NCBI GenBank assembly: GCA_902561095.1
Contig: CACEOF010000001.1
Span: forward strand, 1-64,000
DNA length: 64,000 bases
Origin: an uncultured Pelagibacteraceae bacterium
GTDB lineage: Bacteria > Pseudomonadota > Alphaproteobacteria > Pelagibacterales > Pelagibacteraceae
Direction: 5' to 3'
The notes under the pieces are model-generated. The model did no database searches. It was given only the letters and a program-made list of their open reading frames with translations, and was not told where the DNA came from. A program made the translations under genes and the position numbers. This document shows, in pieces, positions 43,410 to 51,913 of the stretch (position 1 is the first letter of the stretch; the number at the start of each line of letters is the position of its first letter).

Positions 43410-44735
43410 ATGTCATTACCCACAAAAGCAAAAGTAGTAATTATCGGTGGTGGTATACATGGTTTGAGCACTGCTTGGAAACTATCAGAAACTTATAAAA
43501 ACCCTGGAGATATTGTTGTTTTAGAAAAGAAAGACACTGCTTCAGGTGCTAGTGGAATTGCATGTGGTGTTGTAAGAAATAATTATTTTCAGCCAGCAAT
43601 GAGAGAACTGATGGCTCATTCTGTTTCAGTTTGGGAAAGCGATCCTAAGGCTTTTAAATATAATGCAGTTGGATATTTACAAATTTCGCCTGAGGTTATG
43701 CATAAAGATGTTGCAAGTATTTATGAGCAACAAAAAGCTATTGGTTACGAGTCAGAATTTATTGAGGGTGAGAAAGATTGCATGAAATATATGAAAGGTA
43801 TATTTGATGACTGGCAGGCCGAAGGTATTACTTCAGTTCTACACGAAAAAAAAGGTGGATATGCTTTTAATAAAGACTCTATTAAAGCTCTAGAAAATAA
43901 ATCTACCAGCAATGGTGTACAGGTAATGAAAGGTGTTAAGGTAACAGGTTTTAAAAGAGGTAGTAATAGTAAAGCAGTTACTGGGGTTGAGACCAATAAA
44001 GGTACAATTGAATGTGAACAAGTAGTTGTTGGTGCAGGTCCATGGGCAAGAGATTTTTGGAATATGTTGGAGCTTCCTAAGATAGCAAAAATAAAAGGTA
44101 AAGATGGTAAGCTTCACGAAACCGATATGTGGAAATATTGGATGCTTCAAGAAGGGGTAATTGGAGTTGAGCCTGATTTTTTAAAAACAAATGACGGTAA
44201 GCAACCACCTGTAGTTCACGTAGACTCAACAGCACCATTATATTCAGATAAAACAAAAAAATTATTAACAGATAAAATTTGGGGAATTTATTATAAACCA
44301 GATATTGAAGGTTTAGGAGTTCAAGGAGGAACTTCTCCTTATATTGTAGATAAACATTTTGATGAAGTTAATGTAGATCCATATGGAATAGAGTCTCCCG
44401 AATACCAAACCACTGAGGCGTTTAATGAAATGTGGTGTTCGGCTTTAGCTCATTGTCAAAAAAGATTTGAGGGTAAATCTGACTTATATAGAAAAGGTCC
44501 ATCAGGTGGGCTTGGATGTATGACACCAGACTCTTTCCCAATATTTGATAGATTTTTAGAAAATGTTTATATGATAGCAGACGCTAATCACGGCTATAAA
44601 ATGATTGGTGTAGGAGAGCTTGTTGCAAAAGAAATTCTTGGTGCTGAGAGTGATTTATTAAAACCGTTTAGATTCAACCGTTACGAGAAGGGAGAACTTC
44701 ACCCTACTTCGAACAGTCCGTTCCCTTGGAGTTAA
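43410..44735 (+). CDS. SoxB-like FAD-dependent oxidoreductase (DAO family)
   Basis: This 441-aa flavoprotein has AKVVIIGGGIHGLSTAWKL, SGASGIACGVVRNNYFQPAM near the FAD site, and a C-terminal GPSGGLGCMTPDSFPIF and ADANHGYKMIGVGEL. It resembles sarcosine oxidase beta and dimethylglycine-dehydrogenase-type enzymes, but no other Sox subunits are linked to it. It lies between the tdm-marR unit and the GS-like ligase, the point in the route where dimethylamine must become methylamine, so that step is a possible role (inference). Confidence 0.8.
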   Translation: MSLPTKAKVVIIGGGIHGLSTAWKLSETYKNPGDIVVLEKKDTASGASGIACGVVRNNYFQPAMRELMAHSVSVWESDPKAFKYNAVGYLQISPEVMHKDVASIYEQQKAIGYESEFIEGEKDCMKYMKGIFDDWQAEGITSVLHEKKGGYAFNKDSIKALENKSTSNGVQVMKGVKVTGFKRGSNSKAVTGVETNKGTIECEQVVVGAGPWARDFWNMLELPKIAKIKGKDGKLHETDMWKYWMLQEGVIGVEPDFLKTNDGKQPPVVHVDSTAPLYSDKTKKLLTDKIWGIYYKPDIEGLGVQGGTSPYIVDKHFDEVNVDPYGIESPEYQTTEAFNEMWCSALAHCQKRFEGKSDLYRKGPSGGLGCMTPDSFPIFDRFLENVYMIADANHGYKMIGVGELVAKEILGAESDLLKPFRFNRYEKGELHPTSNSPFPWS

Positions 44736-44805
44736 ACTTCAAGCCTAGACACAAATAAATTTTTCAGCTACGTTTTAGAAAATTTATAATTGATTAAGGG
44801 GAAAA

Positions 44806-46275
44806 ATGACTGATCTAGAAAAACATGTGAACCAGCCAGGTAGAGCAAAATTAGTTAAAAATGTAAGAGAAAAAATTAATGAGTTAGGGATTACATATAT
44901 TTATTATCAATTTATCTCTGTCACTGGAAGAGTTGTTGGAAAAGGTATACCTGCTGATCATTGGGAAAGGACTGCAGAAAAAGGTTTTCAATTAGTTTAT
45001 GGAGCAACAGCAAATCTATTTTTAGATCGTCACAATAACTATATTGGATATGGACCTGAAGCAATGGAGCTGGTTGGAATTCCTGATCCAGAAACTTTTG
45101 TTCAATTACCATGGGATAAGAGAGTTGGAAGAGTATTTGTTACTTGTTTTAGAAATAGAGAAGAAAGAAAAAATCCTGGAGGTCATTTAACTTCTGACTG
45201 TAGAGGAAATTTACGAATATTTGCTGATGAGTTTAAAAAGAAACATGGTCTTGAGTTAAGAGTCGGTACTGAACCAGAAATGATGTGGTTGACAAAAAAT
45301 GAAGACGGCACACCTACAGGAAAAGGGTTTTCAAAACCTTTCTGCTACCACATTGATCAGTTTGAGTCTTTAAGACCTGTATTTATGAAAGTAATCGAAT
45401 ATGCTAAGGCTATGGGTCTTGATATGATTCAAGGTGACCATGAAGATGCACCAGGTCAGTTAGAGCTTAATTGGACATATGATAATGTTTTAAGAAATGC
45501 TGACAGGTTATCCACCTACAGGCAAATTTGTGCACAAGTTGCAAGAGAACATGGTTTAATAGCTTGTTTTATGACCAAACCGTTTATGGGAGTATCAGCA
45601 AGTGGATGCCATACAAATATGTCTCTTTGGAAAGGTGGAAAGATAAAGGTTAACAAACTTGGAAATAAAAAGTTACCAGGTGTCGAAGAAGTTTTTAGCT
45701 ATGTAGAAGGTGGGACCAACACTTTCATGCCTGATACTAAAGATATGCAAATGCCAGGAAAAGTGGGATTGCAATCGATTGCTGGAATTATGAAACATTT
45801 GCCTGCCTTGACTGCTTTAGGATCTTCAACAGTAAATTCTTATCGAAGACTTTGGGACCAGGGATTTTGGGCACCTGTTTATGCTGATTGGGGTTACCAA
45901 AATAGAACTTGTGGTTTAAGAGTTTCTGCGCCTGGAAGATTTGAATATAGATCTGTGGACTCAATGCATAATCCTTACTTACTAGGAGCGGCATTATTGA
46001 AAGCTTGTGATGAAGGTATATCAAAAAAAATGAAGCCAGCTGCACCAGAATCTAGAAACATTTACGAAGCACAAAAAGCTGGTAAAGATGTTAAAAAACT
46101 TCCTTTAAGTTTAGGGGAAGCTTTGGATAGATTGGCAGAAGATGAAGTAATTAAATCTGCAATGCCAGATGAAATGTATAAAGTTTTCCATTGGTATAAA
46201 AATGATGAATGGGAAAGATTTTTAGGCGCAACAACTCAATGGGATCTGGATACTTATCTTGATTGTCTTCCATAG
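44806..46275 (+). CDS. glutamine-synthetase-family ligase (candidate gamma-glutamylmethylamide synthetase)
   Basis: This 489-aa GS-fold ligase shows GTEPEMMWL, the ammonia-site region QGDHEDAPGQLELNWTYDN, CFMTKPFMGVSASGCHTNMSLW and NRTCGLRVSAPGRFEYR. It has a strong Shine-Dalgarno (AAGGGGAAAA). It is directly upstream of three N-methylglutamate-synthase-type genes, so ligation of methylamine to glutamate (GmaS role) is the context-based guess. A second GS-family gene at 51914 looks closer to type-III/GmaS-like sequences I recall, so the assignment is open. Confidence 0.7.
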   Translation: MTDLEKHVNQPGRAKLVKNVREKINELGITYIYYQFISVTGRVVGKGIPADHWERTAEKGFQLVYGATANLFLDRHNNYIGYGPEAMELVGIPDPETFVQLPWDKRVGRVFVTCFRNREERKNPGGHLTSDCRGNLRIFADEFKKKHGLELRVGTEPEMMWLTKNEDGTPTGKGFSKPFCYHIDQFESLRPVFMKVIEYAKAMGLDMIQGDHEDAPGQLELNWTYDNVLRNADRLSTYRQICAQVAREHGLIACFMTKPFMGVSASGCHTNMSLWKGGKIKVNKLGNKKLPGVEEVFSYVEGGTNTFMPDTKDMQMPGKVGLQSIAGIMKHLPALTALGSSTVNSYRRLWDQGFWAPVYADWGYQNRTCGLRVSAPGRFEYRSVDSMHNPYLLGAALLKACDEGISKKMKPAAPESRNIYEAQKAGKDVKKLPLSLGEALDRLAEDEVIKSAMPDEMYKVFHWYKNDEWERFLGATTQWDLDTYLDCLP

Positions 46276-46300
46276 GTCATAAATAAAAGAAGGGTAAAAT

Positions 46301-47245
46301 ATGTGTGGTATAGCAGGTTTAATTCATAGAGGTAAATCCTCAAATGTTGGAAGTGAACTCCAAGGTATGCTCCAAGCATTAAAACATAGAGGTGAAGATT
46401 CAACAGGTTATGCTTTATACGGAGATACGGATGGTAAAAATTTTATCATGCGTTTTAAAGTTGGAGAAAATGTTGGTGAAGGTAGTTCTTCAGTTATGGA
46501 AGATGTTTCTGTCTATGATGAGAGAAAAAAAATTGTTGATCAAACTTTAGCCGAGATGGGTGCAAAAATTGTCAAAGAAGAAAGAACTCTCCCTTACTCA
46601 TTAAGATATGAAATTGATTTTGAAACAAAAGATTTATTAGATTTTTCTCAAAGAATTGAAAGTATCCCTGGAGTTGAAATATTATCAATGGGAAAATCTT
46701 TAGAAGTAATTAAAGACTTGGGAAACGCAAAAATGGTATGTGACAGATATAGTTTAGATAAACTTGTTGGAACACATGCTATTGGCCATGCAAGAATGGC
46801 AACAGAGTCCGGTGTAGATATTAAATCAGCTCACCCATTCTGGGGTTATCCTTTTAGTGATGTATCAGTTGTGCATAACGGACAACTTACAAATTATTGG
46901 AACAATAGAAGAGTTCTTGAAAATAAAGGAATGAGATTTATGTCAGAATGTGATTCAGAATTGATAGCGGTTTATATAGCTCAAAAAATGAGAGAGGGAG
47001 CAAGTCTTGAAGAAGGAATGAAAGACTCTCTATCTGGGCTTGATGGTGTGTTTACTTATTTCGTAGCAACCAAAGACTCTTTAGGTATGGCAAAAGATAC
47101 AATGGCAGCAAAACCATTAGTGCTTTATGAATCAGATGATTTAGTTGCAATGGGATCAGAAGAGATAGCGATAAGATCAGTATTACCACATGAAATTGAC
47201 ACTTATGATCCTTTTGATGGAGAGGTAAAAGTATGGCAAATATAA
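46301..47245 (+). CDS. mgsA: N-methylglutamate synthase subunit A-like (class II glutamine amidotransferase)
   Basis: This 314-aa Ntn-type amidotransferase begins MCGIAGLIHRG, the N-terminal Cys nucleophile after Met removal, then LKHRGEDSTGYALYG, GTHAIGHARMATESG and SVVHNGQLTNYWNNR. In the N-methylglutamate pathway such a subunit handles gamma-glutamylmethylamide hydrolysis with transfer of methylamine to 2-oxoglutarate. Its end overlaps mgsB by 13 bases, so the three subunits are probably translated from one message. Confidence 0.85.
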   Translation: MCGIAGLIHRGKSSNVGSELQGMLQALKHRGEDSTGYALYGDTDGKNFIMRFKVGENVGEGSSSVMEDVSVYDERKKIVDQTLAEMGAKIVKEERTLPYSLRYEIDFETKDLLDFSQRIESIPGVEILSMGKSLEVIKDLGNAKMVCDRYSLDKLVGTHAIGHARMATESGVDIKSAHPFWGYPFSDVSVVHNGQLTNYWNNRRVLENKGMRFMSECDSELIAVYIAQKMREGASLEEGMKDSLSGLDGVFTYFVATKDSLGMAKDTMAAKPLVLYESDDLVAMGSEEIAIRSVLPHEIDTYDPFDGEVKVWQI

Positions 47246-48087
47246 AAACTATTGATAAAAAGTCCAAAGCCCAATCAATGGGTATGCATACTGAGGTTCT
47301 TACAGGAAGAACTCAGCAAAAGTTTTTTAATCCAGACGAGGCTGAAAACTTTTATTACTTTGGAACATACGATGTTGATTTTAATAAAAGGACAGACTTA
47401 GATGTAATGAATATGTCTGCGCCTGAAGCTAATAAGGAAATAGATAACCTAATGAGCCAAGGATATGGAACAATTGTAATTAAAAATCCACAAGGGAAAC
47501 ATAGTTTAGGTGTTGGTATTTTAAATAAACTAAACTTAATTTTTGAGGGTAGTTTAGGTTATTTTGGAATGGGATCTTGTGATGGTCCAATCGTGAGAAT
47601 TAATGGAAGAGTTGGTTGGTCATGTGCAGAAAACTTGATGGCTGGAAAAGTTGTTATTGAAAAAAATGCAGGTTCTTGTTTTGGAGCTGCTATCAGAGGT
47701 GGAGATTTAATCTGTAAAGGTAGTGTTGGTGCGAGAACTGGCATCGATATGAAAGGTGGCACTATTATTATTGGTGGTGATGCTGGCGCATTTACTGGTT
47801 TTATGATGCAAAGAGGACGAATAATAATTCTTGGAGATGTTGGAATAAATTTAGGAGACTCTATGTATGATGGGACAATTTTCGTAGGTGGAGAAATTGG
47901 ATCTTATGGTAGTGATGCTGTAGATTCAGAGTTAACACTTAGTGACCAAGATTGGTTAAGAAGAAAACTCAAGGTTGCAGAAATAGGTGAAGATTTTGAT
48001 GTTAGTAAAATGAAGAAAATTGTAGCTGGAAAAAAACTTTGGAATTATGACAATTTAGAACCTACAGAGAAGAAGGGAGCAATTTAA
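47233..48087 (+). CDS. mgsB: N-methylglutamate synthase subunit B-like (GXGXG domain)
   Basis: This 284-aa protein carries the glutamate-synthase GXGXG beta-helix: NLIFEGSLGYFGMGSCDGP, VVIEKNAGSCFGAAIRGGDL, TIIIGGDAGAFTGFMMQRG. In the synthase the beta-helix is a structural part near the channel. It overlaps mgsA by 13 bases and ends with its last base shared with the mgsC start, so stoichiometric expression is likely. Confidence 0.87.
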   Translation: MANIKTIDKKSKAQSMGMHTEVLTGRTQQKFFNPDEAENFYYFGTYDVDFNKRTDLDVMNMSAPEANKEIDNLMSQGYGTIVIKNPQGKHSLGVGILNKLNLIFEGSLGYFGMGSCDGPIVRINGRVGWSCAENLMAGKVVIEKNAGSCFGAAIRGGDLICKGSVGARTGIDMKGGTIIIGGDAGAFTGFMMQRGRIIILGDVGINLGDSMYDGTIFVGGEIGSYGSDAVDSELTLSDQDWLRRKLKVAEIGEDFDVSKMKKIVAGKKLWNYDNLEPTEKKGAI

Positions 48088-49499
48088 TGCCTAAGAAAAA
48101 AAGTAAAAAAGTTAAAAAGAACGGAAAAGGTGTTGGTGGAAAAGCTGATGTCCATGCACACGAAGAAGGAAAAAGAAATAAAAGTTTATTAGGACATAAT
48201 GCAATTTTTACTCCTGAAGTAATAGACGACATTCATATAAAAGCTCAGTTAGGAAGATACAGAATGCGTGGTATGGCATTAATGAAAAAAATTCCAACAT
48301 TCGATGATTTAGTTTTTCTACCAGGAACATTAACTAGATTTGTAATAGAAGGTTACAGAGAAAAGTGTGAGACTAAAACAGTTATTGGTCCAAGATGTGA
48401 AAACCCAATTGAATTAGATATTCCAGTTTATATTACAGGAATGAGTTTTGGTGCACTTTCTTATGAAGCAAAAACTGCTTTAGCAAGAGGAGCAACCATG
48501 GCTGGTAGTGCTACCTGCTCAGGTGAAGGTGGAATGATACCAGATGAAAGAAGATATTCAGAAAAATGGTACTATCAATGTATTCAATCAAGATATGGAT
48601 TTAATCCTCACCATGCACAATTAGCTGATGGGATAGAAGTTTTTATAGGACAAGGTCAAAAAGTTGGAATGGGTGGTCACCTTATGGGGCAGAAAGTAAC
48701 TGACCAAGTTGCTGAAATGAGATCATTACCCTCTGGTATTGACCAAAGATCTCCTGCGAGACATCCTGACTGGTTAGGTCCGGATGATTTAGCTTTAAAG
48801 GTTGAAGAATTAAGACAACTCACAAAAAATAAAGTTCCAATTCAATTAAAATTAGGAGCTTCAAAAGTTTACGATGATGTACGTATGGCTGCAAAATGTG
48901 ACCCAGACTCAATTTATTTAGATGGAATGGAAGGATCCACTGGAGCTGGTCCACATATCGCTGCTGCAAACACTGGAATACCTGGAATTGCTGCTATTAG
49001 AGAAGCAAGAAGAGCAATAGATGACGTTGGTAAAACTGGAAAAGTTACTCTGATTTATGCTGGTGGAGTAAGAGATGGTGCAGATATGGCAAAAGCTTTA
49101 GCTTTAGGAGCTGACGCGATTGCTATTGGAACTGGATCAATGATTGCATTAAATTGTAATAAAGACATACCTGAGGCTAATTTTGAAAAAGAAATTGGTG
49201 TAAAAGCGGGAGAATGTTACCACTGTCACACAGGTCGTTGCCCAGTTGGAGTTGCTACGCAAGATCCAAAACTAAGAGCAAGATTAAATCCTGATGATGC
49301 TGCTTTAAGAGTTTATAATTATTTACATTCAATGACTTTAGAAGCTCAATTATTGGCTAGAGCTTGTGGTAAAACAAATATTCACTCACTTGAGCCAGAA
49401 GATTTAGCTGCACTAACATCTGAGGCATCCGCTTTGGCAAAAGTTCCTTTAGCTGGAACTAATTATACAGTTGGAGTTGACAATTATCACAAAATCTAA
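48087..49499 (+). CDS. mgsC: N-methylglutamate synthase subunit C-like (FMN-binding glutamate synthase family)
   Basis: This 470-aa glutamate-synthase-like barrel binds FMN and an iron-sulphur cluster. Key segments are YITGMSFGALSYEAKTALARG, YLDGMEGSTGAGPH, DAIAIGTGSMIALNC and the cysteine motif CYHCHTGRCPVGVATQDP. It has an unusually basic extension at the N-terminus (MPKKKSKKVKKNGKGVGGK), not expected for the family as I recall it. It is followed after 8 bp by an unknown gene with a similar basic start. Confidence 0.87.
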   Translation: MPKKKSKKVKKNGKGVGGKADVHAHEEGKRNKSLLGHNAIFTPEVIDDIHIKAQLGRYRMRGMALMKKIPTFDDLVFLPGTLTRFVIEGYREKCETKTVIGPRCENPIELDIPVYITGMSFGALSYEAKTALARGATMAGSATCSGEGGMIPDERRYSEKWYYQCIQSRYGFNPHHAQLADGIEVFIGQGQKVGMGGHLMGQKVTDQVAEMRSLPSGIDQRSPARHPDWLGPDDLALKVEELRQLTKNKVPIQLKLGASKVYDDVRMAAKCDPDSIYLDGMEGSTGAGPHIAAANTGIPGIAAIREARRAIDDVGKTGKVTLIYAGGVRDGADMAKALALGADAIAIGTGSMIALNCNKDIPEANFEKEIGVKAGECYHCHTGRCPVGVATQDPKLRARLNPDDAALRVYNYLHSMTLEAQLLARACGKTNIHSLEPEDLAALTSEASALAKVPLAGTNYTVGVDNYHKI

Positions 49500-49507
49500 G
49501 TGTAAAT

Positions 49508-49918
49508 ATGGCTAAGAAAAAAGTAAAAAAAATATCAAAAAAAAAACAAGTAGTTGGTCAGTTAGGTAAAAAAAAAGAAACTGCAAGAGAAAAGATGATT
49601 GGCCAAACAATTGGTTATCGATATGACGTTAATCTTTTGCCTGATTATTCAAAAATTACTCCTTTTTTAAAAAAATATATTGAAGCTATGGGATGGGATG
49701 ATTTAAATTGGCTTGAGGATGTTCATATGGGTTATGAGGATGATAGACCTGCCGTATTTTGTAGGAATGCTAACGGATGGGTTACTATTCCAAAATCCAT
49801 TAAACTACCTAATAATCAACAAGATCGAGATATGATAGCTAGAGAGCTCTTAGTTAAATTTCAAATGTCTCCTAAACATCCTCTAGTTGATCTTAAAAAA
49901 GCCTATTTAAAATTTTAA
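49508..49918 (+). CDS. 136-aa unknown protein in the methylglutamate synthase operon
   Basis: This ORF begins MAKKKVKKISKKKQVVGQLG, a Lys-rich N-terminus like that of mgsC just upstream. The rest is compact: KKETAREKMIGQTIGYRYDV, LPDYSKITPFLKKYIEAMGWDDLNWLEDVHMGYED, CRNANGWVTIPKSIKLPNNQ, and DMIARELLVKFQMSPKHPLV. I do not recognise a family. The tight 8-bp spacing to mgsC and the shared basic start hint that it is an accessory subunit of the synthase, which is inference. Confidence 0.65.
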   Translation: MAKKKVKKISKKKQVVGQLGKKKETAREKMIGQTIGYRYDVNLLPDYSKITPFLKKYIEAMGWDDLNWLEDVHMGYEDDRPAVFCRNANGWVTIPKSIKLPNNQQDRDMIARELLVKFQMSPKHPLVDLKKAYLKF

Positions 49919-49924
49919 GATCAC

Positions 49925-49943
49925 AATCAAGAGTTGATTTTAT
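49925..49943 (+). terminator. weak hairpin after the mgs operon
   Basis: AATCAA (49925) pairs with TTGATT (ending 49939) across a three-base GAG loop, followed by TTATTTT. The stem of six is AT-rich, but its place seven bases after the last stop and the following T-rich sequence make it a reasonable candidate for ending the mgs transcript before amt. Confidence 0.4.
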
Positions 49944-50042
49944 TTTAAAATCTATTGTCCAGAGTAGGTTTTTGAATATTGTTTTATTTGTAACACCTTT
50001 AAAAATTTCATAAGATTTCTTAAACAAATATGGGGGTAAAAA

Positions 50043-51443
50043 ATGACTGATCAGTTAGGTGCTCTTACAACTATATTTACAGAATTTTACTACTGGGTAA
50101 CAGTAGTACTGATGTTTTTAATTCACGTCGGTTTCTGTATGTACGAAGTTGGAGCATCAAGATACAAACACCACCAACATACTTTAATGAAAAACACAAT
50201 GCTTATACCTTTGGTAACAGTAACATGGTTTTTATTTGGTTGGTGGATTTATTGGGCTTTTCCAACGGGACCTGGACTAGCTCCATCAATAATGACAGAA
50301 AGCACCGGACTCGTTTTAAGTGGTGGATTTGGAGGAAATGATCTTGCTAATCCAACTAATGCTCTTATGGCAGTAAATTTAAACGATCATATTATGGGTG
50401 TTTTCTGGGCAGCGTTCTTATTATTTTCATGGACTGCTGCTTCTATCGTTTCTGGCGCTATCATTGAAAGGATAACAACTTTTGCATTTGGAGTTTTAGC
50501 AATTGCGATTGGATCTGTTTTCTGGTCGATAGATGCTTCATGGGGATGGCACTTTGACGGGTGGATGTTAAAAATTTTAGGATATCATGATGCTTATGCG
50601 TCAGGTGTTATTCATGCTATAGCAGGTGGATTTGCACTAGGTGTTCTAATGGTTCTTGGACCAAGAATTGGAAAGTTCTCATCAAGTGGTGAACCAAGAA
50701 ACATAGGACCTAGAAATCCTTGGCTAGTTACCATTGGATTATTTCTAATTTATACTGGTTTCTGGGGATTTTATGCAGCATGTAATGTTCCTATTTATGA
50801 TCTTGGGCCAGAGTATGGAATGGAAGGAGTAACATTCTGGACTGCAACTAACATTTATTTAACGCCTACTACATTAAGTGGAATAACTATGAACTTCTTA
50901 ATGTCGTTATCAGGTGGATTGTTAGCTGGATATGTAATTGCTAAAGGTGATCCTTTCTGGACTTACTCAAGTGGACTAGCAGGTATAATATGTGCATCAG
51001 CTGGAAATGACTTATATCATCCAATTCAAGCCTTAATTATTGGTATGATTGGTGTTGTGATTTCCTACAAACTTCATTATTGGGTTGAACGAAAGTTCAA
51101 AATTGATGATGCAGTTGGGGCAGTAGCTGTACATGGTTATGCCGGCTTTATTGGTCTAGTAATCTGTGGCTTTGTTTTAAATGGTTATCCATCATCTGGT
51201 TATAGTGTTGGAGCTATGTTTGATGGATCAACCTATGCAACAATTAATCCATTGGGTCAATTCATAGGAGCAATAATAATGTTCGTAGTTCTTGGGCTTG
51301 TGCCAGGATATATAATTGCTAGAGTTCTTAACGGAATGGGTAAATTAAGAATCCCTCGTGAAGTTGAGATAGCAGGACTAGACTATGAAATGATGGAAAC
51401 TGCAAAAGATGATGAAAAAGCAGTCGCATCGGCAACCAGGTAA
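50043..51443 (+). CDS. amt: ammonium transporter (Amt/Rh family)
   Basis: This 466-aa protein has eleven or so membrane spans and the paired pore histidine regions IHAIAGGFALGVLMVLG and VAVHGYAGFIGLVICG. The N-terminus has FMYEV-type FCMYEVGASRYKHHQ. A clear GGGGGT Shine-Dalgarno precedes the ATG. It follows the N-methylglutamate synthase genes and could recover ammonium or methylammonium, both being classic Amt substrates. The choice is open. A 76-aa gene follows after 11 bp. Confidence 0.9.
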   Translation: MTDQLGALTTIFTEFYYWVTVVLMFLIHVGFCMYEVGASRYKHHQHTLMKNTMLIPLVTVTWFLFGWWIYWAFPTGPGLAPSIMTESTGLVLSGGFGGNDLANPTNALMAVNLNDHIMGVFWAAFLLFSWTAASIVSGAIIERITTFAFGVLAIAIGSVFWSIDASWGWHFDGWMLKILGYHDAYASGVIHAIAGGFALGVLMVLGPRIGKFSSSGEPRNIGPRNPWLVTIGLFLIYTGFWGFYAACNVPIYDLGPEYGMEGVTFWTATNIYLTPTTLSGITMNFLMSLSGGLLAGYVIAKGDPFWTYSSGLAGIICASAGNDLYHPIQALIIGMIGVVISYKLHYWVERKFKIDDAVGAVAVHGYAGFIGLVICGFVLNGYPSSGYSVGAMFDGSTYATINPLGQFIGAIIMFVVLGLVPGYIIARVLNGMGKLRIPREVEIAGLDYEMMETAKDDEKAVASATR

Positions 51444-51454
51444 AGGAGAAAAAT

Positions 51455-51685
51455 ATGGCTACAGTATCAAACTGGATAGATCATCTAAATAAACCTGCAG
51501 AAGAGGTTGCTGGATCGGTTTATCCTGGAGCAGGATCTAGTGAATTTATACTAGTCCTATTGTTAATTGCTGTATGGATTGGATGGAGTGTCATCACAGA
51601 TAAGTCTGAGAGGGAAGAACTTGATAGACTATCTAGAAAAAGACACGGTGCAAACGATCATAAAAGCAATATTACCGATTGGTAA
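51455..51685 (+). CDS. small membrane protein linked to amt
   Basis: This 76-aa ORF has a strong Shine-Dalgarno (AAAGGAGAAAAA) and starts MATVSNWIDHLNKPAEEVAG. One membrane span lies in SSEFILVLLLIAVWIGWSVI, followed by a charged C-terminal tail rich in Arg/Glu (KSEREELDRLSRKRHGAND). It lies 11 bp after amt and before a GC-rich terminator, so it shares the amt transcript. It may be an accessory peptide of the transporter. No family is recognised. Confidence 0.7.
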   Translation: MATVSNWIDHLNKPAEEVAGSVYPGAGSSEFILVLLLIAVWIGWSVITDKSEREELDRLSRKRHGANDHKSNITDW

Positions 51686-51698
51686 TTAAAAGAAATTT

Positions 51699-51730
51699 GG
51701 GCGCTACTTAAATGTAGCGCCCTTTCTTTA
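51699..51730 (+). terminator. Rho-independent terminator after amt and its small gene
   Basis: GGGCGCTAC at 51699 pairs perfectly with GTAGCGCCC ending at 51722 around a TTAAAT loop. TTCTTTATAATTTTA follows. This nine-base GC-rich stem in an AT-rich genome is the most convincing terminator of the window. Confidence 0.85.
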
Positions 51731-51743
51731 TAATTTTATTATA

Positions 51744-51896
51744 ATGAGTGAAGATAAAAACGAAGAGCTAAGACCAACGAAAATGAGAGGGGTTGCTTTT
51801 CCGAAAGCAAAGTATGGTGTAATCCTCGCAATTATCTTAATAGTTGTTGTAAATTTTATTTTATATAAGGAAACTATCTTTTCATTTTTTAAATAA
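51744..51896 (+). CDS. 50-aa single-span membrane microprotein
   Basis: ATG at 51744 opens MSEDKNEELRPTKMRGVAFPKAKYGVILAIILIVVVNFILYKETIFSFFK, a charged N-terminus with one helix (VILAIILIVVVNFIL) and a short end. It lies after the amt terminator and 17 bp before the second GS gene, with no other gene in the space. It is below the ORF-track cut-off, but its open frame and helix placement look genuine. No family is recognised. Confidence 0.5.
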   Translation: MSEDKNEELRPTKMRGVAFPKAKYGVILAIILIVVVNFILYKETIFSFFK

Positions 51897-51913
51897 TTGT
51901 GATAGCCTAAGTA

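Noticed and set aside
49919-50042. Sigma-54 promoter or nitrogen-regulated site before amt
   Set aside because: No GG-N10-GC pair is visible, only a good Shine-Dalgarno.
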